Positions 57,161-64,000 of a stretch of 64,000 nt of DNA are shown one piece after another (position 1 is the first letter of the stretch; every line of letters starts with the position of its first letter). This stretch comes from Eriocheir sinensis. Taxonomy: Eukaryota > Arthropoda > Malacostraca > Decapoda > Varunidae. A program made the translations under genes and the position numbers. The stretch covers positions 21,087,540 to 21,151,539 of the forward strand of contig NC_066517.1 in the NCBI RefSeq assembly GCF_024679095.1, read 5' to 3'. Below the pieces are notes generated by a model. It was not told where the DNA came from. It worked only from the letters and a program-made list of their open reading frames with translations, and did not search any database.

Positions 57161-58122
57161 CTCTCAATTTCTTTTTACAACAGAGGAGACGTCTCGGCTC
57201 AAGGGCAACAAAAAGAGTGTAGAAAAAAAAGCCCTACTCAGCGCTCCCACAACAGACAAAAATAAAGAGTGGCCAAAAGAGAGGTCAATTTCGGGTGGAG
57301 AGGTGTCTGGATACACTCTTCTTGAAGGAGATAAAGTCATAGGCAAGAGGAAATGCAGACAAAGGAAGGCAGTTCCAGAGTTTACCAGTGTAAGGGATGA
57401 AAGAGTGAAGATGCTGATTATCTCTTGCATAAGTGGTTTGGACAGTATAGGGATGAGCTAGAGTAGAAAGTCGAGTGCAGCGGGGCCGCGGGAGCTGGGG
57501 ATCCGTGCAGTTAGCATATTCAGAAGAGCAGTCAGTGTGAAAATATCGATAGAAAATAGAAAGAGATGCAACATGGCGGCGGAATTTAAGAGGAAGAAGA
57601 CTATCAGTGTGAGGAGGGGAGTTGATGAGACGAAGAGCCTTTGACTCTACTTTGTCCAAGAGAGCTGTGTGAGTGGAGCCCCCCCCCCCCCCCACACACA
57701 CACACATGTGATGCATACTTCATACCAAGGCGGACAAGGGCCCTGTATATGGACAGCATCTGTGCGGAGAAGAAAAACTGGCGGAGACGATACAGAACGC
57801 CCAACCCAGAGAAAGTTGATTTAGTGAAAGAGGAAATATGGAGTTTCCAGTTGAGATTTTTTACTTAAGGATAGACCGAGGATGTTTAGTGTAGGAGAAG
57901 GTGACAGCTGAGTGTTGTCGAAGAATAGGGGATAGGTGTTTAGAAGAAGAAGAAGAAGAAGAAGTGTATCGAGTTGATAGGTGAAGAAATTCAGTTTTTG
58001 AGGCGTTGAATGACACCAGGTTCTTCTTGCCCCAATCGGAAATGATAGTAAGGTCTGAGGTTAAGCGTTCGTATTCACAGCATCCCCTTCTTCTTTCCAC
58101 TTTTTTCCACTCCTCCTGTAGT
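57161..58122 (-). mobile_element. Jockey-like non-LTR retrotransposon, second copy, short and rearranged
   Basis: Close relative of 48709-50360. From the right on minus: LQEEW, then ERLTSDLTIISDWGKKNLVS and FNASKTEFLHLST. A run of Ser codons follows, created by a GAA/TTC microsatellite at about 57941-57963 inside the frame. After frame breaks the C-terminal block continues (57700-57285): STHTALLDKVESKALRLINS, PLKFRRHVASLSIFYRYFH, GKLWNCLPLSAFPLAYDF and FKKSVSRHLSTRN. A C-run at about 57680-57693 replaces part of the HVWGG region. The 3' untranslated region matches 43043-43130. The catalytic YADD and everything upstream are absent, cut off where a SINE begins at 58123. Confidence 0.9.
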
Positions 58123-58350
58123 GCGGCGACTAGCAGGATGGGCGAGCCTCCCATAACTCCCTCTGCGAGGGGGGTACCTCTTTGGCCGACTGGTTAAGGA
58201 GTGGCTCTCCCGTCTCGCTGGTCGCGGGTTCGATCCCAGCGCCGGCAAAACCTTTCCTTGTCTGGATTAATTTCTCGTGTGTTTCGTTACACGAATTGGT
58301 GGTGTTGGACCATAGTAAAGAGAAAATTCGGGCATTTCACTGGTGGCAAA
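58123..58350 (+). mobile_element. tRNA-derived SINE (family C), copy 1
   Basis: GCGGCGACTAGC-GGAT opens the element, then GCGAGCCTCCCATA and TCCCTCTGCGAGGGGGG. The tRNA-like part has A box TGGCCGACTGG and B box GGTTCGATCCC about 40 bp apart. AGCGCCGGCAAAACCTTTCC, TTGTCTGGATTAATTTCTCG and CATAGTAAAGAGAAAAT follow, then GCATTTCACT. The left end coincides with the truncation point of the RT remnant, so the SINE may have inserted into it. The right boundary is uncertain; related-looking sequence (GTTACCCCGTGTGGGTAACA) continues to about 58400. Confidence 0.85.
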
Positions 58351-58492
58351 GCGGTGGGCATCCTCTCCTGTGTTCTGTTGTGTTACCCCGTGTGGGTAAC
58401 AGGTAGAGTGATGGCCCATGCTCTCCGAAGTTCATATAAAATGGGAAATCTCAACACATAGAAATTTATCTACATAGGAGTGGGGAGCCGTG

Positions 58493-58735
58493 TAATGCGG
58501 CGACTAGCCTGATAGGCGAGCCTCCCATAGCTCCCTCTGCAAGGGGGGAACCTCTTTGGACGACTGGTTAAGGAGCGGCTCTCCCGTCTCGCTGGTCGCG
58601 GGTTCGATCCCTGGCGCCGGCAAAACCTTTCCTTGTCTGGATTAATTTCTCGTGTGCTTCGTTACACGCAGAGGTCGTGTTGGAGCATAGTAAAGAGAAA
58701 ATCCTAGCATTTCACTCCCTCATACCGTCCTTCCT
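58493..58735 (+). mobile_element. tRNA-derived SINE (family C), copy 2
   Basis: Same order of blocks as copy 1, beginning ATGCGGCGACTAGCCTGATA. A box TGGACGACTGG and B box GGTTCGATCCC are retained, then TGGCGCCGGCAAAACC and the same TTGTCTGGATTAATTTCTCG body, ending near GCATTTCACTCC. It differs from copy 1 at scattered positions. Both copies lie in the same orientation about 370 bp apart. Confidence 0.88.
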
Positions 58736-58945
58736 TCCTCCCTTTAATGAAGAGTCTTCCATCTAACGATCAGAAGAGCTATCAGAACTACCAATCTACA
58801 TACTTATTCTTGCAAAGACTTCCACAAAAAATCAGTTGTTTTTGACGTAGTGTTTTCGATGTATTTGATAGGATTACGCTGAGACACGTAGATATAAATA
58901 GATAGATATAAATATACATAGACAAAGGGAGATGTATAGATGGAT

Positions 58946-59139
<194 letters not shown>

Positions 59140-61099
59140 CAGAGACAGACAAACAGACACTCACAGTCAAGTTCAGCAGGACGAAGCATCACTTTTTTTT
59201 TTTTTTGAGTACCTCTTGATTGGAGACCCCCTGAACAAACAAATATGTGGAGAGCTATGTATCCATCGACATAAAAATCAAACGCTATGTTCTTGATGGA
59301 TGTTGGAGGAGGATGTGCGTGTGGACGGGCGCGGCGTGTAGTAGAGTTCGATAGGGTGTGTGGGGACAAAGTGACGTGTTATTGTAAAGGGGGTGCAACA
59401 GGGATTTGATATTTCAGACTGTGTGATGACCTCGGCGTTGATAGTGAAATAAATGAGTTCTTTCAAAGGATCATTATTATAAAAGCATTTGACGAGTTTT
59501 TTTTTTTTAATATTCTGATGATGATGCTAATGGGCCAATATAGATTTATCTTTTACTCTGCTTACTTTAAAAATACGCGGACAACAGGAAACAAACACAA
59601 AGAAAAAGTCACGATAGACAATCATGCACTATTAACAAATACGAAAGTCTGTTGCACTCTCATTGACCTGCAAAGGAAACAAAACAATCAGCGCTAATGG
59701 AACAAAAATCAACAGAAAAATGATGATTATCCTCAGTGCCGCATTATTCCAAAGCATGACAAAGGGCTCTCACATTCGTTTCCATTCATTATTGTCATGT
59801 GCCTCTATTTTCCAGTTTCCTTAGTCATAAGTTTTCAGTTTTTGGTTTCCAGTTTCCTCAGTCTGTCATATTATCTGGCAGGCCACAGGATTCTCAAACT
59901 CTTTCCCAATCATTATTATAGTTTCCAGTCTCTGTGTAAGCTTTCCACATAATTCTTCATTCCATCAGACACTCTCGTGAACGGTATCCCTTTGTATCGT
60001 TTTATATCAGTTCCCACACTCTGTTAACTGTTTGTTTAGTTGTTGTTCTCTCTCCTACGTACATGTCAGAACCTTTGATATTTCCAGACTTTTGTTGCTG
60101 TTTTATGAAAAAAATCATATACGGCCAATCAAATATCACGAGGAAATACAATGACCGAGATAATTTTTTATTTATGGAAAGCAATATGACCATGAAGCAT
60201 TACTGAAGCAGTGCACTTTTAATAAAGAGAACTTAAAGCGTAAAGAGAAAGGTCGGTCGACATTAAAAAAAAACCAATAAAAATCTATTATAAACTATCT
60301 CCTCTTCCTCCTCTTTTTCCTCCTCCTCTCCTTCCGGGTCCTTCTCACTTCAGTGTCCTCTTTCTTTCCCTCTTTTTTAATCTTTCCGCTTCATTATTTT
60401 ATCTTCTTACTTATACCTTTAGTTTTTTGCTCTTCTATTGATCTGTTTTTTACTCAGACCGAATAACAAATAAAAAATTCTTTCAATGAAAAAACAAACT
60501 GAGTTCAGAACATATATGTATTCATATTTATGTATTTATATATTCTGTGTACATATTTTATTGCTCTTTGTCCTCCCCTCCTTTCTATTCCTTTCTTTCT
60601 ATTTCTTATATAATGCTGTTTGTGTCCCTTCCTTCCCCTTTCTCTGAGTGAAGTATTTGAGGTTTTGGGAAGGATCTGGCTATTCTACCTACCTCTGGGC
60701 GGCCATGTTTGCTCTGATGAGAGTTTTGCGACCGCCTTATTCAATATATTCGGTCGAGTCCGACTTATGACTTTGATGTAAAACTTTGGGTCCAGAAAAG
60801 TTCAGCCAGGGTACATTCACAGGTTCGTGCACACCATCCCAATTACTAATCATATGAAGGGAAAAATAAGTGCTATTGAATATGGAGCTGAGGAATGAAA
60901 ATAGTTCAGTCGTCAAAGGTAAGAAAAAGGAATGAAAGAGAGGATTTCAGAGGGGTGTACAAGAGTGGAGAGGAAAAGAGTTAAAGAGAGTGAGGAAATG
61001 TATATCAATATTATTTTCATAATTAATTTGTGTATTTGAACTCAGTTTTAAAGATTTTACACTGATATAAGTACTGAAAAACAGGAAATTCTTTGCATT

Positions 61100-61100
<1 letters not shown>
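59140..61100. other. Low-copy AT-rich DNA, no gene recognised
   Basis: No microsatellite longer than a short T-run (59192-59206). A repeated CAGTTTCC word at about 59813-59850 (CCAGTTTCCTTAGTCATA and CCAGTTTCCTCAGTCTGTCA) is a small local duplication. No exon with clear splice sites or a recognisable protein motif. Confidence 0.5.

Positions 61101-61106
<6 letters not shown>

Positions 61107-61179
<73 letters not shown>
61107..61179. repeat. (TC)n microsatellite
   Basis: About 36 TC units. Confidence 0.97.
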
Positions 61180-61181
<2 letters not shown>

Positions 61182-61442
61182 CACGGACAAAAAGCTTATC
61201 ATGAAATATTAACAGCTAGGTAGCAGCAGGAAGGGCTTTCGTGGTTATATAAAAAAAAAAGGTCGAGTGAATTTTAAAAATTTAATAATGGAAAACTATA
61301 CCGTCTTCTATTTTTATTACATTCCTTATTTTTCCTTTACTTTCATAAAGGTACACGATAACTCATGTCGGGCAAGATGGTTACTGTAGTAATCTATGAA
61401 TTTTGTTCTGTAAAATTTAACCGGATAATATGTATACAGGTC

Positions 61443-61444
<2 letters not shown>

Positions 61445-61492
<48 letters not shown>
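61445..61492. repeat. (CA)n microsatellite
   Basis: About 23 CA units. From 61493 to 62000 I see no gene. Confidence 0.97.
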
Positions 61493-61494
<2 letters not shown>

Positions 61495-62054
61495 AAAGAA
61501 CACTCATCCCAGACTACAATGAGAATCCCTAGTGTAAAAGTTTCCAAAAATCGGCCCACACCACTTCGCTTCGTAATAACTTTCGCCGCACACAAAGTCT
61601 CTCCATTTCGACCAGGTGACAAGCATACCTGGTGTTGTGGTGTGTGAGTCTTCTTGTGCATCCATGAACCCATAAAAAGATTACCATGAAACAGGCAGAA
61701 GAGTTTAATTGTTTTGATGTAGCGAGCTATCATTATCTGGACCTTTTATACTCTACCTTCTTCCTGTAAAGGTTATATCGGTATTCTCTTACTCATTACT
61801 TACTCGCGTGGTACATAATAAATTCATTAATATACGGCTTCTAATCCTTGGTAGTTTTGGGCGATAATCGGGTGCCGTTTCTGGTATATTTGGTGAAACA
61901 TTACTCTCTGAAAATAAAACTGCGCGATGAAAGGGATAGCGAAGAGCCGCCTTGGAGCCTTCCACACATCGTAAAGCGATTAAACTAGGCCGGTGCGCTG
62001 AGGCAAGACGGACTGGTTGGCGGAAGGGATAGTCCTGAAACAGTCATCAATGAG

Positions 62055-62792
<738 letters not shown>

Positions 62793-62794
62793 TT

Positions 62795-62985
62795 AAATTA
62801 TTAAAAAGGTTAGTAATTAAGCCCTTGAGCTAGGTAGCTAAAACCATATAGATCTTCCAGGGTTACTAGAGAGTACTACCTCCCTCGTCGAGAAGCCGCC
62901 GTGAGCTGGGATTAAACTCATAACCTCTCGGTAGCGAGGGGAACACCAAACCCACCGAGCTACTCGGCCCTCTTGAGATTAATGA
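62795..62985 (-). mobile_element. tRNA-derived SINE-like element (family D)
   Basis: On minus, GAGGGCCGAGTAGCTCGGTG, then GGTTTGGTGTTCC, looks like the 5' half of a tRNA. ATGAGTTTAATCCCAGCTCA is a weak B box about 45 bp on. GCGGCTTCTCGACGAGGGAG, GTAGTACTCTC and TAACCCTGGAAGATCTATAT follow. The A-box region is well preserved, the B box less so. No second copy lies in the window, so SINE status rests on the tRNA-like head alone. An isolated tRNA pseudogene is possible. Confidence 0.6.
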
Positions 62986-64000
62986 GTCTTACACGAATAT
63001 CCATCCATAATAAGCTACATACGTACTATACTTTTTCCCTACAAAAACTGATAATTCAATGGATGACTCTGAAAGCTGTTTACCTCGAGAGAGCAGCACT
63101 GAAGTAATTATCGGTCGTTGTGTGTGAATTATGCGATTTAATGTCAACCAAAATGTAGAGAAAGTATAGGTACAATGATATCCCTTCACTGACGCAGTTA
63201 TATGTCAGCCAATCCTCATGAATACATGGGCTTAAACCGAACCCGTGATTGTTATGAACGTTCCTTACACTAGCTTAGCTTCTTATTTTACCGAGTCATA
63301 AAGTGCTGCAGCTTTTAAGGTTTGCTGAGATTTTTAGTTAGCGGGTGGAAGGATAGAAGAGGGAAGATGAAGATAGTACAAAACCTATCTTGATCACGGT
63401 TACCAGTCTTCGGTGGAGGGAAGATGAATTGCTCCGGCTGAAAATAATGATAGCTGAATAAATACATGGAGAGTAAAAAGAATGGAAAAGAGCCGCAGGA
63501 AATGGAAAAAAATGACCAAAATTACGGGCCTCAAGTTCCCCTCATTATATTCTATCAACACACGACGCCGACCATTAACTTCTCTTCAAGACAGGAAGCC
63601 GGAACACCTTTACTGGCCTCCTAAGGACTTCAATTAACCTGCTTGTCCTTCCTCCCATTAGTCTCCCGCCTCACCGAGATGAAAGGCAGCAGGAAAAAAG
63701 GAGTAGTTTTTTTTTTTTTTCGTCTCATCAATCCTCCCCTATTACTGTCTAAGTTTTGCCGCACTGTTGTTTCACTTTAACCTTTTTCGTTTTTTTTTTT
63801 TTTTTCATGATGAGATGCTATTCATAATCCGCCAATAAATTTATCAAATCTCCGCTTCAAACTTTAATTTCGTAACTGAACTAACTATACCTCATCATCA
63901 TAATCAGCACTTTCATCAGAACTTTCCCTTCGTTCTCCATTTTTTCTCTTCTGTTTGAGGCTAGAACACTCTCAGTCCTGTTCCGGCAAATTCTCTAGTT
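62986..64000. other. Low-copy DNA, no gene recognised
   Basis: Mixed AT-rich sequence with T-runs near 63708 and 63791. No exon, element or repeat array recognised. Confidence 0.5.

Noticed and set aside
58160..58250. tRNA gene
   Set aside because: A and B boxes are present, but the acceptor ends do not pair and the sequence continues into a conserved non-tRNA body repeated at 58493. It is a SINE.

Overview
This window looks like nuclear DNA of an arthropod, most likely a decapod crustacean such as a crab or shrimp. Four observations suggest this: extreme density of (GA)n, (AC)n, (AAT)n and (GGA)n microsatellites; a degenerate AACCT/TTAGG-type block near the left end; several tRNA-derived SINEs and non-LTR retrotransposon remnants of kinds I associate with decapod genomes; and Drosophila-style Inr+DPE core promoters. 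Species assignment is inference. I see no bacterial gene organisation, rRNA, CRISPR array or free-standing tRNA gene. Most long open frames are translations of low-complexity DNA (poly-Ser/Leu, Glu-Arg, Cys-Val, His-Thr, Ile-Tyr repeats) and are not annotated as genes.

Host genes: two first coding exons are well supported by position-specific signals. On the minus strand an exon at 38479-38398 encodes a signal peptide and ends at a phase-1 GTGAGT donor. Its putative promoter has an initiator at 38611 and a DPE-like GGACGT at +28. On the plus strand an exon at 48621-48657 begins a second signal peptide and also ends in a phase-1 GTGAGT donor. About 1.07 kb upstream lies a TCAGTC initiator with an AGACGTG DPE at exactly +28. 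The two genes diverge, and their later exons were not found. Two weak terminal-exon candidates (28059-28192 and 34664-34801, both +) are listed with low confidence.

Mobile DNA: non-LTR reverse transcriptase remnants lie at 8131-9021 (-), 12735-13075 (+), 13992-14165 (-), 36037-36960 (-), 48709-50360 (-), 52996-54470 (+) and 57161-58122 (-), with a solo 3' end at 43043-43130. All are 5'-truncated, frameshifted or fragmentary. At least three lineages are present. tRNA-derived SINEs occur at 42058-42345, 45614-45872, 50698-50945, 58123-58350, 58493-58735 and 62795-62985.

Layout: 1-8 kb is nearly all microsatellite and purine- or pyrimidine-rich DNA. 8-14 kb has the first retroelement remnants. 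14-28 kb is purine-rich with several tandem arrays (152 bp at 16.4 kb, about 160-175 bp at 23.7 kb), a long inverted repeat at 19.95-20.44 kb and very long (GA)n tracts at 22.3-23.3 kb. 28-35 kb is partly low-copy DNA, with an exact-phase 25-bp minisatellite at 35.07-35.37 kb. 36-51 kb holds the two candidate genes and several retroelements. 51-59 kb holds further retroelements and a SINE pair. 59-64 kb is the most ordinary part, except for a six-unit, roughly 117-bp diverged tandem array at 62.06-62.69 kb.
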